Positions 27,734 through 36,081 of a stretch of 64,000 nt of DNA are shown one piece after another; positions within the stretch are counted from its first letter, which is position 1; each line of letters opens with the position of its first letter. The DNA lies in assembly GCA_036382855.1 (NCBI GenBank), contig DASVPO010000007.1, forward strand, positions 62,001 to 126,000, in the 5' to 3' direction. The notes beneath the pieces are model-generated. The model was not told where the DNA came from and did no database searches. It saw only the letters and a list, made by a program, of their open reading frames with translations. Source of the stretch: DASVTR01 sp036382855. GTDB lineage: Bacteria; Acidobacteriota; Blastocatellia; Pyrinomonadales; Pyrinomonadaceae. The translations under genes were made by a program, and so were the position numbers.

Positions 27734-27739
27734 TTGAAG

Positions 27740-28384
27740 TTAATCCAGCGTGCGTAGGATGGCGCGTGCCGGAGCGCCGTCGCCCGCGCCGCCCGTTATT
27801 TTTAAGGGCAGACAAATCAACTCGTATGGGCCGGCCGCGATTTCCCGCAAATCGAGTCCTTCGATGATGACAACGCCGCTTGCGAGCAAAACATCGTGTG
27901 TCTCGAAGCGCTCTGGCTTGAAGGCTTCGACCGAAAGGTAGTCTATGCCGACAAGCCGCACGCCATTTTCAACGAGCAGTCGTGCGGCGTCGGGCGCAAG
28001 GTACGTATAGTCGTTACGAAAGCCCGCTTGAGGGTTGGCCCAGAAACTACTGTTGCGCGTCTTGAAGAGCAAGCGCGTTGCGCCGCGCAGCTTGTCCTTA
28101 GATAGATGGCTGACGTTTATAACGCGCACGTCTTCCGGCATCTCCAGCACAAGCGCTTCTCCGACGAGCACATCGAGCGGCATCATTTCGACGCGGGATG
28201 CGCCCTCGATGAAGTGTGCGGGCGCGTCAACATGCGTGGCCGTGTGTGCGCCCATGCGGAGCAGCGTGACGTTTGCGGCATCGCCTTTTTTGATTCCCGC
28301 CCACGCCGAAATCTCGATGCCGGGGTCGCCTGGATACGTCGGCGTCTGCCCGTTAATCGCCACGCTCACATCATAAATGCGCAT
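27740..28384 (-). CDS. Cyclase / kynurenine formamidase-like metal hydrolase
   Basis: 214 residues from MRIYDVSVAI. The metal-binding motif HTATHVDAPAHF (HxxTHxDxPxHF) near residue 48, LLFKTRNS and LVGIDYLSVE are diagnostic of the cyclase family (PF04199), which includes bacterial arylformamidase. The substrate is unknown. No other kynurenine-pathway gene is visible. An ATG three codons upstream (28393) is also possible. The open frame continues further upstream only because it runs through an AAAAGG-family palindrome, so those residues are not part of the protein. Confidence 0.85.
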   Translation of the reverse strand: MRIYDVSVAINGQTPTYPGDPGIEISAWAGIKKGDAANVTLLRMGAHTATHVDAPAHFIEGASRVEMMPLDVLVGEALVLEMPEDVRVINVSHLSKDKLRGATRLLFKTRNSSFWANPQAGFRNDYTYLAPDAARLLVENGVRLVGIDYLSVEAFKPERFETHDVLLASGVVIIEGLDLREIAAGPYELICLPLKITGGAGDGAPARAILRTLD

Positions 28385-28395
28385 GGGCGGCATGA

Positions 28396-28503
28396 TAAAG
28401 GCAAAAGGTAAAAGTAAAAAGGTAAAAGGAAGGCCGCACATCAGTTTTTATTAAATCGGCTGTCCCACACTTTTAACTTTCACCTTTTGCCTTTTACCTT
28501 TCC
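28396..28503. repeat. Palindromic simple-unit element, AAAAGG family (B3)
   Basis: The left arm is GGCAAAAGGTAAAAGTAAAA followed by AGGTAAAAGGAAGGCCGC. The right arm is TTTTAACTTTCACC then TTTTGCCTTTTACC. It fills the divergent gap between the cyclase and glcD-like genes. Confidence 0.8.
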
Positions 28504-28549
28504 GGGGGCGGCGCGTTAAAGTAAAGACTGCTGGAAACAACTGCCAAAG

Positions 28550-29992
28550 ATGAATTGTTCGAGTGACATGGGATTGAGCAGGGCGCGTACGCTCACTTCG
28601 GCTTCGAGCGAGAGTGTGCTGCGGCGTCTTCGTGAGATTGTTGGCGCGGAGCACGTCATCGTTGATGCGCTGAAGGTTGAGCCGTATGGGCAGGATGCTG
28701 TGAAGGAGAAGTTTCCGCCGGAGGCAGTTCTGCTGCCGCGAGATGCGGATGAGGTGGCGGCTATCCTGCGGCTGGCTAATGAGGCGCGCTTTCCTGTGAC
28801 GGCGCGCGGCGGCGGCGTCGGTTATACGGGCGGCGCTGTGCCCGTCGAGGGCGGAGTCGTCATCGGCACAGACCGCATGAACCACATCAGGGAGGTTAAC
28901 GCGGACGACCTTTATGTAGTCACAGAACCGGGCGTGACGACCTACGCGCTGCAACAAGCGGTCGAGGCGCAGGGACTTTTTTATCCGCCCGACCCTGCTT
29001 CTTATAAGGATTCATTCATCGGCGGCAACATCGCGGAGAACGCCGGCGGGATGCGCTCTGCGAAGTATGGCGTGACGAAGCATTATGTGCTGGGCCTTGA
29101 AGTCGTGACGCCGACGGGCGAGATTGTTAAGACAGGTGGGCGCACAAGTAAGAACGTCGTCGGCTTTGATTTGACGGGACTGATGTGCGGCTCCGAAGGG
29201 ATGCTCGGCATTATCACGGAAGCCACGCTGAAGCTCATCCCGCTGCCGGAAGCGACGCGCACCGTTCGCGCTACCTTCCGAACGATGAAAGAAGCCTGCG
29301 CTGCGGTCGCTCGTTTCTCGCGAGCGAGGGTCGTGCCGGTCGCCATCGAAGTGCTCGACCGCAACGCCATCGCGGCCGTCGAATCGCAGTATGCGTTCGG
29401 GCTGGCGAAAGACGCGGGCGCGCTGCTTATCGTTTCCGTTGACGGCTCAACCCCTGAAGTCGAACGCACGTCGCGTCTCGTCGAAGACGTGCTCAAAGAT
29501 GCGGGCGGCTTCGATTTAATACGCGCAGAGACGCGCGAGGCCGAAGACAAGCTGTGGGACGTGCGGCGCGCGCTTTCGCCAGCGATTAAAAGATTCGGGA
29601 CGCTGAAGTTTAACGAAGACGTGGTTGTGCCGCGCTCGCGCGTGCCGGAACTGGTAGAGCTTGTCGAAGAGATTGGCAAACGCTACAACACCTTCGTCGT
29701 CAACTTCGGTCATGCGGGCGACGGAAATATTCACGTCAATTTTATGTGCGACCGTGATGACAGGGAGGCTGTTAGGCGTGCGCGTGCATGCGTGCGCGAG
29801 ACGTTCGCAGTGGCCGTCGCGCTCGGCGGCACAATCAGCGGCGAGCACGGCATAGGCTACGTTAAAGCGCCCTATCTTGACATGGCCGTTAATGCGCCGA
29901 CCATCGAGATGATGAAGCGTATTAAGCGTGCGCTTGACCCTCTGGGGATTCTGAATCCGGGTAAAATGTTCAAGACGGGAGAAGCCGTTTAA
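28550..29992 (+). CDS. FAD-linked oxidase of the GlcD / D-lactate dehydrogenase type
   Basis: 480 residues. The FAD-binding PCMH domain has VLLPRDADEVAAILRLANE, TARGGGVGYTGGAVPVEGG and the FIGGNIAENAGGMRSAKYG loop. The C-terminal oxidase domain has VVNFGHAGDGNIHVNF and GGTISGEHGIGYVK (metal-site histidines), ending LDPLGILNPGKMF. It oxidises a 2-hydroxy acid such as glycolate or D-lactate. The Fe-S partner GlcF and GlcE are absent nearby, so it may be a stand-alone D-lactate/2-hydroxyglutarate-type enzyme. ATG 28550 or 28568 may be the start. A hairpin terminator follows. Confidence 0.92.
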   Translation: MNCSSDMGLSRARTLTSASSESVLRRLREIVGAEHVIVDALKVEPYGQDAVKEKFPPEAVLLPRDADEVAAILRLANEARFPVTARGGGVGYTGGAVPVEGGVVIGTDRMNHIREVNADDLYVVTEPGVTTYALQQAVEAQGLFYPPDPASYKDSFIGGNIAENAGGMRSAKYGVTKHYVLGLEVVTPTGEIVKTGGRTSKNVVGFDLTGLMCGSEGMLGIITEATLKLIPLPEATRTVRATFRTMKEACAAVARFSRARVVPVAIEVLDRNAIAAVESQYAFGLAKDAGALLIVSVDGSTPEVERTSRLVEDVLKDAGGFDLIRAETREAEDKLWDVRRALSPAIKRFGTLKFNEDVVVPRSRVPELVELVEEIGKRYNTFVVNFGHAGDGNIHVNFMCDRDDREAVRRARACVRETFAVAVALGGTISGEHGIGYVKAPYLDMAVNAPTIEMMKRIKRALDPLGILNPGKMFKTGEAV

Positions 29993-30004
29993 GGTTGGTG
30001 ACGG

Positions 30005-30051
30005 AGAAGATGCAGCAACGCCGGCGCTGCATTTCTGCATCTTCTGTTTTA
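30005..30051 (+). terminator. Rho-independent terminator after the glcD-like gene
   Basis: AGAAGATGCAG (30005-30015) pairs with CTGCATCTTCT (30035-30045), followed by GTTTT. It lies 13 bases after the stop and before the HD gene. Confidence 0.68.
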
Positions 30052-30083
30052 ACCAACACCTAAAACTCTTCCCCGCTTTTTAT

Positions 30084-30677
30084 ATGTTGAAGACGCTGAT
30101 CGAACTGCAACGCTTGAAGGGATTGGAGCGCACGGGCTGGATGCTGCGCGGGATTGCGCAGGGCGCTGAATCCGTCGCGGCTCATTCCTATGGCGTGGCG
30201 GTGGCGGCGATGCTGCTGGCCGACGAGTTACAGTCGCGCGGCGTTGAGGTTAAGATGGAGCGCTTGTTGCGTGTTGCGCTGCTGCATGATTGGGCCGAGG
30301 CGCGCGTAGGGGATTTGCCGCGCACGGCCAGCGATTATTTCGGCGCGGAGGCGAGGAAGCGTGCGGAGCGTGCGGCATTTGATGATATTGTCGGCGGGAC
30401 GCAAGAGGCTGCGGCCGCTCGTTATAGAGAGCTTCACGAAGAGTATGAGGAGCGCTTGAGTTTGGAAGCGCGGCTGGTGAAGGCGGCCGATGTGATTGAC
30501 CTGCTTGTGCAAACGCTGGCGTTTGAGCGGGCTGGCGTGCGCGGGCTGGATGAATTCTGGGAAGGAGTCTTGGAGCGCGATTTTCTTTTGGAGGGCGTTG
30601 CCGCGGAGGTCGTGGGCCAGGTGTTGCGCGAACTCGTTGCGGCGCGGCGAGAAGTATTGAAAGCGGGGGCTGAGTGA
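30084..30677 (+). CDS. HD-domain phosphohydrolase (YfbR-like)
   Basis: The 197-residue protein has the HD pattern AAHSYGVAVAAMLLADE (first His), ALLHDWAEARVGDL (the HD pair and Glu) and a later KAADVIDLLVQ (last Asp), as in the HD_3/YfbR group that includes 5'-deoxynucleotidases. ERTGWMLRGI near the N-terminus is also typical. It overlaps the next gene by four bases (GTGA at 30674-30677). The nucleotide substrate is inferred only from the family. Confidence 0.83.
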   Translation: MLKTLIELQRLKGLERTGWMLRGIAQGAESVAAHSYGVAVAAMLLADELQSRGVEVKMERLLRVALLHDWAEARVGDLPRTASDYFGAEARKRAERAAFDDIVGGTQEAAAARYRELHEEYEERLSLEARLVKAADVIDLLVQTLAFERAGVRGLDEFWEGVLERDFLLEGVAAEVVGQVLRELVAARREVLKAGAE

Positions 30678-31372
30678 AAGTTTATCTACTGCCTCTTGAA
30701 GACGAGGAGTGTCTTTTTTATTCAGAGGGGCCGGAAGTTACGGACGAGGCTGAGGCGGCAGCGCCGGAGCGCGGTGGTGTGCGCGGCTGGGCCGAACGGA
30801 AGTACAAGAGCTTGCAGGCGGTGCTGAATGAATCGGAGAGCGGGGTGGGCCTGCGCATGCGGCGAGCATGGGAGTGGTTGCAGCAGCGCACAGCGCCGGA
30901 CGAGCCTCTGCTCAGGTCTTTGCGCAGCGCGAAGCTGATAGAGCTTGTGCATCCGTCGTCATTAAACGAGGAGGAGGTGCGCGAGCGTTGGAAGTGTTAT
31001 TTGTCGAGCCGCAGCCGCAGGCACACGTTCTGGCTGGTGGTTAACGCGGCCGTTTCGCCTGTGACGCTTTTGCTTGCGCCCGTGCCGGGGCCGAATGTCA
31101 TCGGCTACTGGTTCGTCTATCGAGCGGTCTGCCATTTGCTGGCAAGACTCGGCATCCGCAACGCGCGCAGCGAAGCAGTGATAACTGAACTTCAAGCGTC
31201 GAGCGTGATGGATGGAACATTTACTGCGGCAGACGACGAGCGCGTCGGCCGCGTCGAAGCCAGCTTCGGCCTGAAAGGGTTGGGCGCTTATCTGGAGCGC
31301 GTCAACGCCAAACGCGACAGCGAGAGCGCCGCGCGCCTGTCTGCTTCCAAAGGTGTGCTGCCGGAGAATTAG
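30674..31372 (+). CDS. Unknown protein resembling the K+/H+ exchange-related (Mit_KHE1) family
   Basis: The 232-residue protein has an acidic N-terminus. A central segment, FWLVVNAAVSPVTLLLAPVPGPNVIGYWFVYR, is one or two hydrophobic stretches around PGPNVIGYW, reminiscent of the mitochondrial K+-H+ exchange-related family found in eukaryotes and some bacteria. No transport activity can be claimed. The start is GTG, coupled to the HD gene by a GTGA overlap. It ends about 64 bases before the promoter of the lipoprotein gene. Confidence 0.55.
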   Translation: MKVYLLPLEDEECLFYSEGPEVTDEAEAAAPERGGVRGWAERKYKSLQAVLNESESGVGLRMRRAWEWLQQRTAPDEPLLRSLRSAKLIELVHPSSLNEEEVRERWKCYLSSRSRRHTFWLVVNAAVSPVTLLLAPVPGPNVIGYWFVYRAVCHLLARLGIRNARSEAVITELQASSVMDGTFTAADDERVGRVEASFGLKGLGAYLERVNAKRDSESAARLSASKGVLPEN

Positions 31373-31435
31373 GCTGCGCGGGCTGTTGCGGCGAGTTGGC
31401 TGCGGGGCGTGTGTTGACGACGGCGTTGACAATGA

Positions 31436-31463
31436 TTGACACGGTTTGTTAGCTTGCAATACT
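31436..31463 (+). promoter_or_regulatory. Sigma-70-type promoter for the lipoprotein gene
   Basis: TTGACA (31436-31441), a 16-base spacer and AATACT (31458-31463). A second TTGACA lies 11 bases upstream (31425-31430). Expected start near 31470. Confidence 0.65.
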
Positions 31464-31492
31464 TTATTTTTACCGATTATCGTCCGATTCAT

Positions 31493-32593
31493 ATGAGACA
31501 ATCGCGTGGTTGTCACGTTCTGTTGATGCAAAATTTTTCGCTTGTGCAGAGAAAACCGTCGGTGGGCCGTGCTGCGTGGCTGTTGCTGCTGTTGGGCAGC
31601 CTGTTTTTGACGAGTGGTTGTGCGGCCCTGTTCGGCGTCAAGCAGCAGGTCAAAGTGCCGCCGCTTCTGACGCCGCTTGCCAATGCCAGCACGCCGCAAC
31701 TGATTGCCGAAGTCAATCGTCTGGCAGCGGTGCGCAGCTTGCGCGGCAAGATTGACATACAGTTTCAAGACACATCGTTTGCCGAAAGCGGGCTGGCGGA
31801 AAAGTATCGCACAGCCGACGGGACCGTCTATCTACAGCGGCCCGGACAGATTTACCTGAAGATTCAAGCGCCGTTTGTCGGGACGAACATCGCTGAAATG
31901 ACTTCGGACGGCGAGCACTTCCGCGTCGCCGTGTTGCAGGGCGACGAGAAGTTCCGTCGTTTTGTGCGCGGGACGAACAGCGCGCAGTACAAGCAGTTGC
32001 CCGTTAACGGCGATGCGCCGGGCAAGCCGGATAAAAAGAGCAAGGGGATGAACGAGAAGCGCACGGTCAGCGTGCTCTCTAATCTGCGTCCGCAGCATTT
32101 CACGGATGCGCTCCTGATTCGACCCATCCAGCCGCGCGACGAATCAGGGCTCGTCTACGCGCGCAGCGAAGCTTACGAAGAAGAGGCAGACACGCGCCCG
32201 CGCGCGCGAAAGGGAGCGCGCATCGTCCGCGGCTATTACCTGCTCGATGAATTAGCGCCGGGCGGCGAATCGGGTGCGCGGCTGCTGCGCCGTTTCTGGT
32301 TCGACCGCGTCGGCGGAATCAGGCTGGCGCGGCTGCAAACCTACGACAAAGATGGGTCGCTGATGACGGATGTCGTCTACACGGAGCCGAAAGGCTTCGG
32401 TGAAACGGGCAGCATGGCGATGCCTTCGCGCATAGACATCACACGCCCGCAAGACCTCTACAAACTCAGCGTCACATATCAATCGCCGGAGGCGGTCGTC
32501 ATTGACAGACCCTACGACCCGGCCGTCTTCGTTCTTGAGAACAAGTGGCAACTGCCCGAAGTTGACCTAGACGTTAAGAACAGTGACAAGTGA
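31493..32593 (+). CDS. Outer-membrane lipoprotein, LolB/DUF4292-like
   Basis: 366 residues. The N-terminus has a hydrophobic run ending in the lipobox LTSGC, so it is predicted to be lipid-modified. The rest has LIAEVNRLAAVRSLRGKIDI, YLQRPGQIYLKIQAP and a beta-rich body, like LolA/LolB-type lipoprotein carriers or DUF4292 proteins. Two ATGs are possible (31493 and 31526); both precede the same signal peptide and neither has a clear Shine-Dalgarno site. Downstream, on the same strand, are a LolCDE-like permease/ATPase pair and a LolA-like protein, which suggests a lipoprotein-trafficking group. It has its own promoter. Confidence 0.75.
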   Translation: MRQSRGCHVLLMQNFSLVQRKPSVGRAAWLLLLLGSLFLTSGCAALFGVKQQVKVPPLLTPLANASTPQLIAEVNRLAAVRSLRGKIDIQFQDTSFAESGLAEKYRTADGTVYLQRPGQIYLKIQAPFVGTNIAEMTSDGEHFRVAVLQGDEKFRRFVRGTNSAQYKQLPVNGDAPGKPDKKSKGMNEKRTVSVLSNLRPQHFTDALLIRPIQPRDESGLVYARSEAYEEEADTRPRARKGARIVRGYYLLDELAPGGESGARLLRRFWFDRVGGIRLARLQTYDKDGSLMTDVVYTEPKGFGETGSMAMPSRIDITRPQDLYKLSVTYQSPEAVVIDRPYDPAVFVLENKWQLPEVDLDVKNSDK

Positions 32594-32690
32594 TGAGTGA
32601 AGAGTGACAAGCGAAAGACGAAGGCTCAGGATTCGTAGCTTGCCACTCATCTCTTGCTCGTCACTCGTCACTTATCACTCGTCACTGCTT
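32580..32690. repeat. Palindromic heptamer element, GTGATGA family (A5)
   Basis: The left arm has GTGACAA, GTGATGA and GTGAAGA; the right arm is CTCGTCACTCGTCACTTATC then ACTCGTCACTG. It supplies the last codons and TGA stop of the lipoprotein gene (residues NSDK). Confidence 0.75.
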
Positions 32691-32694
32691 TAAG

Positions 32695-33795
32695 ATGGAT
32701 AATCTCATCGCAGCAAATATCAGGCAGCGCCCGGTTCGCTCTCTTGTGAGTGTGGCCGGGGTGGCGCTCGGTGTAGCGCTGGTGATGCTGTTTACGGGGC
32801 TGTCGCGCGGCATGTCGAACGATTTGCAGCGCCGCTCGCAGAATGTCCGCGCGGAGATTATCTTTACGCGTCCCGGCGCGATGGATTCGTTGACGAGTTC
32901 GACGGCGAATTTGAGCACGAAGTATGCGGAGATGTTGCGGGGAGTTGAAGGCGTGGCGGCGACCGTGCCCGTTATTCGTTATGTCTCGCAGAGCAATCGC
33001 GGCTTCGGCTTCGAGCAGATAGAGGGTGTTGACTGGACGCCGTTTGCCGAGATGAACGAGATGCGGATCGTTGAGGGCCATGCGCCTGAGGCGGCCGACG
33101 AAGTTGTCGTTGACGAAACTAAGGCGCGCAACAGCGGGCTTGCGGTCGGAAGCATTTTGAAACTCTTCGGCGATAAGCCGTATCGCGTCGCGGGCATCTA
33201 TGCGCCCGAATCCGGCGCACGCGTCAAGATGTCTTTGAGCGCGATGCAGGAGGCGCTTGAATCTCCGGGCAAGTGCCAGTACATTCTGGTCAAGTGTAAG
33301 GAGGGTGCGAGCGAGCAGACGGTTGCCGAGCGCATCAGGGAGGCCCTGCCTGATAACAAGATTCAGTTTACGCGCGAGGTCTTCACCAGCATCGAAAAGA
33401 GCATTCCTTATCTAAACACTTTCCTGCGTGTGCTGGTCGCGCTCGCAGCACTGGTGAGCGCGCTCGTCGTCATGCTCGCGATGTACACGACCATCACAGA
33501 GCGCACGCGCGAGATAGGCATCCTGAAGGCAATGGGCGCATCGCGCGGCTACATTATCGGGGTAATAGAAAAAGAGGCGCTGCTCATTAGCGCGCTCGGC
33601 CTCATCGTCGGCTTCGCGGTCGCGATGCTGGGCGGATACCTGATTCATCGCGCCTACGGACTCGTCTTCGAGTACGGCTGGCGCTGGGCCGTCGTCGCCG
33701 CTCTGATTGGCCTCGTCGGCGGCGCGCTCGGTGCGCTCTACCCTGCGATTCGCGCGGCCAATCTGGACGCAGTCAACGCGCTCTCCTACGAGTGA
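32695..33795 (+). CDS. FtsX/MacB-type ABC transporter permease
   Basis: 366 residues. One N-terminal transmembrane helix (SVAGVALGVALVMLFTGL), a large periplasmic MacB-type domain (about 45-220) and three C-terminal helices with the FtsX signature TERTREIGILKAMGASRGYI. It is the membrane partner of the ATPase at 33873, separated by a GTGATGA-family element. The LolCDE or MacAB group moves lipoproteins or peptides out of the inner membrane. The neighbouring LolA-like and LolB-like genes favour a lipoprotein role, which is inference. Confidence 0.9.
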   Translation: MDNLIAANIRQRPVRSLVSVAGVALGVALVMLFTGLSRGMSNDLQRRSQNVRAEIIFTRPGAMDSLTSSTANLSTKYAEMLRGVEGVAATVPVIRYVSQSNRGFGFEQIEGVDWTPFAEMNEMRIVEGHAPEAADEVVVDETKARNSGLAVGSILKLFGDKPYRVAGIYAPESGARVKMSLSAMQEALESPGKCQYILVKCKEGASEQTVAERIREALPDNKIQFTREVFTSIEKSIPYLNTFLRVLVALAALVSALVVMLAMYTTITERTREIGILKAMGASRGYIIGVIEKEALLISALGLIVGFAVAMLGGYLIHRAYGLVFEYGWRWAVVAALIGLVGGALGALYPAIRAANLDAVNALSYE

Positions 33796-33799
33796 AGGG

Positions 33800-33868
33800 T
33801 AATCAGTAATGAGTAATGAGTGATGAGTAAAAGATTGAAAACAGCTTAGCGCTCGTCGCTCGTCGCTT
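33800..33868. repeat. Palindromic heptamer element, GTGATGA family (A6)
   Basis: The left arm is GTAATGAGTAATGAGTGATG followed by AGTAA. The right arm is the diverged GCTCGTCGCTCGTCGCTT. It lies between the permease and ATPase genes of one transporter. Confidence 0.7.
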
Positions 33869-33872
33869 GAAA

Positions 33873-34565
33873 ATGAAAACTATCTTAAAAGCAGAGAATC
33901 TGGAAAAGGTTTATCGCATCGGGCGCGTGGATGTGCCTGCGTTGCGCGGCGTCTCGCTGGAGGTGCAGGAGGGCGAGTTTCTGGCGATTATGGGCCCATC
34001 GGGGTGCGGCAAATCAACGATGCTGCATCTGCTGGGCGGATTACTGACGCCGACGAGCGGGCGCATCATTATTGAAGATGAAGACCTGACGGCTGCATCC
34101 GACGCCAAGCGCACGGACATTCGCCGCCGCAAGATAGGTTTCGTTTTCCAGCGCTTTAATCTCTTTCCGACGCTGACGGCCGAAGGCAATCTGCGTCTCG
34201 CAGAGCGCATCCACAGCAACGGCGCGGACGACCCCGAACGCCGTCGTGAAGTCTTGCGCCTGCTGCGCCTCGAAGACAAAATGCATCACAAGCCGCTCGA
34301 ACTCTCAGGCGGCGAACAGCAGCGCGTCGCCCTTGCCCGCGCCGTTGTCACACGCCCCGCCCTCATCTTGGCCGACGAGCCGACAGGAAATCTCGACTCC
34401 GAAAACTCCGCCATCGTGCTCAACATGTTTCAGGAGCTCAACTTTCGTTTCAATCAAACCATCATTATGATCACTCACAACCCGGAGGCGGCGCAGATGT
34501 GTCGCCGCATCGTGCAGATGCGCGACGGGCAGATTGTCGAGCCGCCCGGAACGGTGCAGATGTAA
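33873..34565 (+). CDS. LolD/MacB-type ABC transporter ATPase
   Basis: 230 residues: Walker A GPSGCGKST, Q-loop FVFQRFNLFPTLT, signature LSGGEQQRVALARA, Walker B LILADEPTGNLD and H-loop MITHN. All match the LolD/MacB/FtsE subgroup that pairs with FtsX-like permeases. I used the ATG at 33873; an in-frame TTG at 33867 falls in the repeat element. No internal anomalies. Confidence 0.94.
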   Translation: MKTILKAENLEKVYRIGRVDVPALRGVSLEVQEGEFLAIMGPSGCGKSTMLHLLGGLLTPTSGRIIIEDEDLTAASDAKRTDIRRRKIGFVFQRFNLFPTLTAEGNLRLAERIHSNGADDPERRREVLRLLRLEDKMHHKPLELSGGEQQRVALARAVVTRPALILADEPTGNLDSENSAIVLNMFQELNFRFNQTIIMITHNPEAAQMCRRIVQMRDGQIVEPPGTVQM

Positions 34566-34750
34566 AACTCGTTGTGAGAATCCACTCGTTTCGCGTAAAC
34601 TAATTGACAGTTGTCGGATAAATACTGCGCCGGCAACGCACGCGACCGCACCATAATCAAGCCGCTCGCGCCCTCGCTTTGTGGTATGTGTCTTGCTGAA
34701 ATGAGGGCCTGCGACGCATCGCAAAAGGATTCAACCAAAGCCTGAAATGC

Positions 34751-35089
34751 ATGGTTTTTCGTGCCGTTAAAAAGCTTTTCTTCTGGACTTACGGGCGCAG
34801 TACGTGGCAATACGACGTGCTTTGCGCGCTTATTCTGGCATTTATTTTTCTGACGCCGAAAAGCTGGTTTGACAACGGCGAACCCCCCTCGCGCGCGGCG
34901 CATCAGAACTCGGTTGCCTCTTCGTCTCTGCTCGTTCTGCCGGAGAATTCGGGCGCGGAATTGGAGACACGCGAGATTGAACGACGCGTCCGTAGCGTCA
35001 CGAATCGCCCCGATGTTCAAGTGACAAACGTACGCAAAAGGCTCGACGCGCAGGGCAGAATCATCGCTTACGAGGTTGACATACGGTAA
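34751..35089 (+). CDS. Small single-helix membrane protein of unknown function
   Basis: The 112-residue protein has one hydrophobic helix (YDVLCALILAFIFLTP), preceded by aromatic and basic residues and followed by a periplasmic region (SSLLVLPENSG; VTNRPDVQVTNVRKRLDAQG). No family is recognised. Its C-terminal coding sequence contains the -35 box of the promoter for the LolA-like gene. It sits between transporter genes and the LolA-like gene, so an envelope role is plausible but unproven. Confidence 0.65.
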   Translation: MVFRAVKKLFFWTYGRSTWQYDVLCALILAFIFLTPKSWFDNGEPPSRAAHQNSVASSSLLVLPENSGAELETREIERRVRSVTNRPDVQVTNVRKRLDAQGRIIAYEVDIR

Positions 35090-35103
35090 TCATTCACTAT
35101 AAT
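35076..35103 (+). promoter_or_regulatory. Perfect-consensus promoter for the LolA-like gene
   Basis: TTGACA (35076-35081), 16 bases, TATAAT (35098-35103): both boxes match consensus fully. The -35 lies inside the end of the preceding gene. Expected start near 35110, giving a leader of about 45 bases. Confidence 0.87.
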
Positions 35104-35156
35104 CGCACGGATTTTGTGTCTCCGGGCAGGAGTCGCAACTTTTTGAAGGAGTTTGT

Positions 35157-35855
35157 ATGAAGAGATTAGCTCCCCTTGGTCTTGGCATCGCAATGTTGAT
35201 TGCGATATTGACCGTCAGTTCCCCGACGGACGTTAATGCGCAGGGCGCTGGGTTCATCAGTTCAGTCATCAACCGCATGGAGCGCAACCATCAGAATATG
35301 AGGTCGCTGCGCGCTAAGGTTGACATGGTTAAGTACAACGCGCAGATTCGCGACGAGGACAAGTACGTCGGCACGGTGATCTATGTGCCTGCTGTTGGCC
35401 GCAACGCGAACGTGCGTGTTGACTGGCAGTATCCGCAAAGAGAGACGCTCTCCGTTTTTGACGGGCAGTACACGCTCTTCCGTCCGCGCCTGAATATGGC
35501 TTACGTCGGTCGCGCAGCAGCGGCGCGTGGCGGCAAGGCCAATAGCGCTCTGGCGTTTCTGAACATGTCGCGCAGAGATTTGCAGACGCAGTTCTCGTTG
35601 CAGTATCTCAACGAGGAAACGTTGTGGGGCGGCGTTAATACTTCTCACATCAAACTCGTGCCGAAAGGCAATAGCGGCTACAAGTACGCCGAAGTTTGGG
35701 TTGACGGCAGCGGCATGCCGGTCCAGAGCAAAGTGGTCGAGAAGAACGACGATTCGACGACCATTCGCTTGACCAACATGGAGAAGAACGCGGGCATCTC
35801 GCCCGAAGCGTTTAGCCTCAAGCTTGATTCGAGCGTGAAGATCGTCAAGGGCTAA
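35157..35855 (+). CDS. LolA-like outer-membrane lipoprotein-sorting protein
   Basis: 232 residues with a signal peptide (LGIAMLIAILTVSSPTDVNAQ). The mature part begins with a helix (FISSVINRMERNHQNMRSLRAKVDM) and continues with beta strands typical of the LolA/DUF4292 half-barrel: YNAQIRDEDKYVGTVIY, WQYPQRETLSVFDGQYTLF. The family ferries lipoproteins through the periplasm. GGAG precedes the ATG by 8 bases. It has a perfect-consensus promoter and a strong terminator, so it is probably a highly expressed single-gene unit. Confidence 0.8.
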   Translation: MKRLAPLGLGIAMLIAILTVSSPTDVNAQGAGFISSVINRMERNHQNMRSLRAKVDMVKYNAQIRDEDKYVGTVIYVPAVGRNANVRVDWQYPQRETLSVFDGQYTLFRPRLNMAYVGRAAAARGGKANSALAFLNMSRRDLQTQFSLQYLNEETLWGGVNTSHIKLVPKGNSGYKYAEVWVDGSGMPVQSKVVEKNDDSTTIRLTNMEKNAGISPEAFSLKLDSSVKIVKG

Positions 35856-35881
35856 GGGCTCTGCGCGCCCTTGAGGTTTGA

Positions 35882-35922
35882 AGCGATGGGCTTCGGATTG
35901 ATGCCGGAGCCCATCGCTATTT
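35882..35922 (+). terminator. Terminator after the LolA-like gene
   Basis: AGCGATGGGCT (35882-35892) pairs with AGCCCATCGCT (35908-35918), followed by ATTT. A smaller hairpin (GCCTCG/CGAGGC, 35928-35950) lies just beyond. Confidence 0.72.
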
Positions 35923-36081
35923 CAGCCTCGCATAAAAGCGACGAGGCCGTGGGCGAACTTGATTTCCGGCACGCGTCTCGCATATCTTTCAGTGTCTCTC
36001 CCTTCAGTTTGGACGCCCGCGCGAGAACGAGTAAGGATTTACGTTAACTAAGGCTGCGGGCCGCCGGTTCGTTAGGATGCG

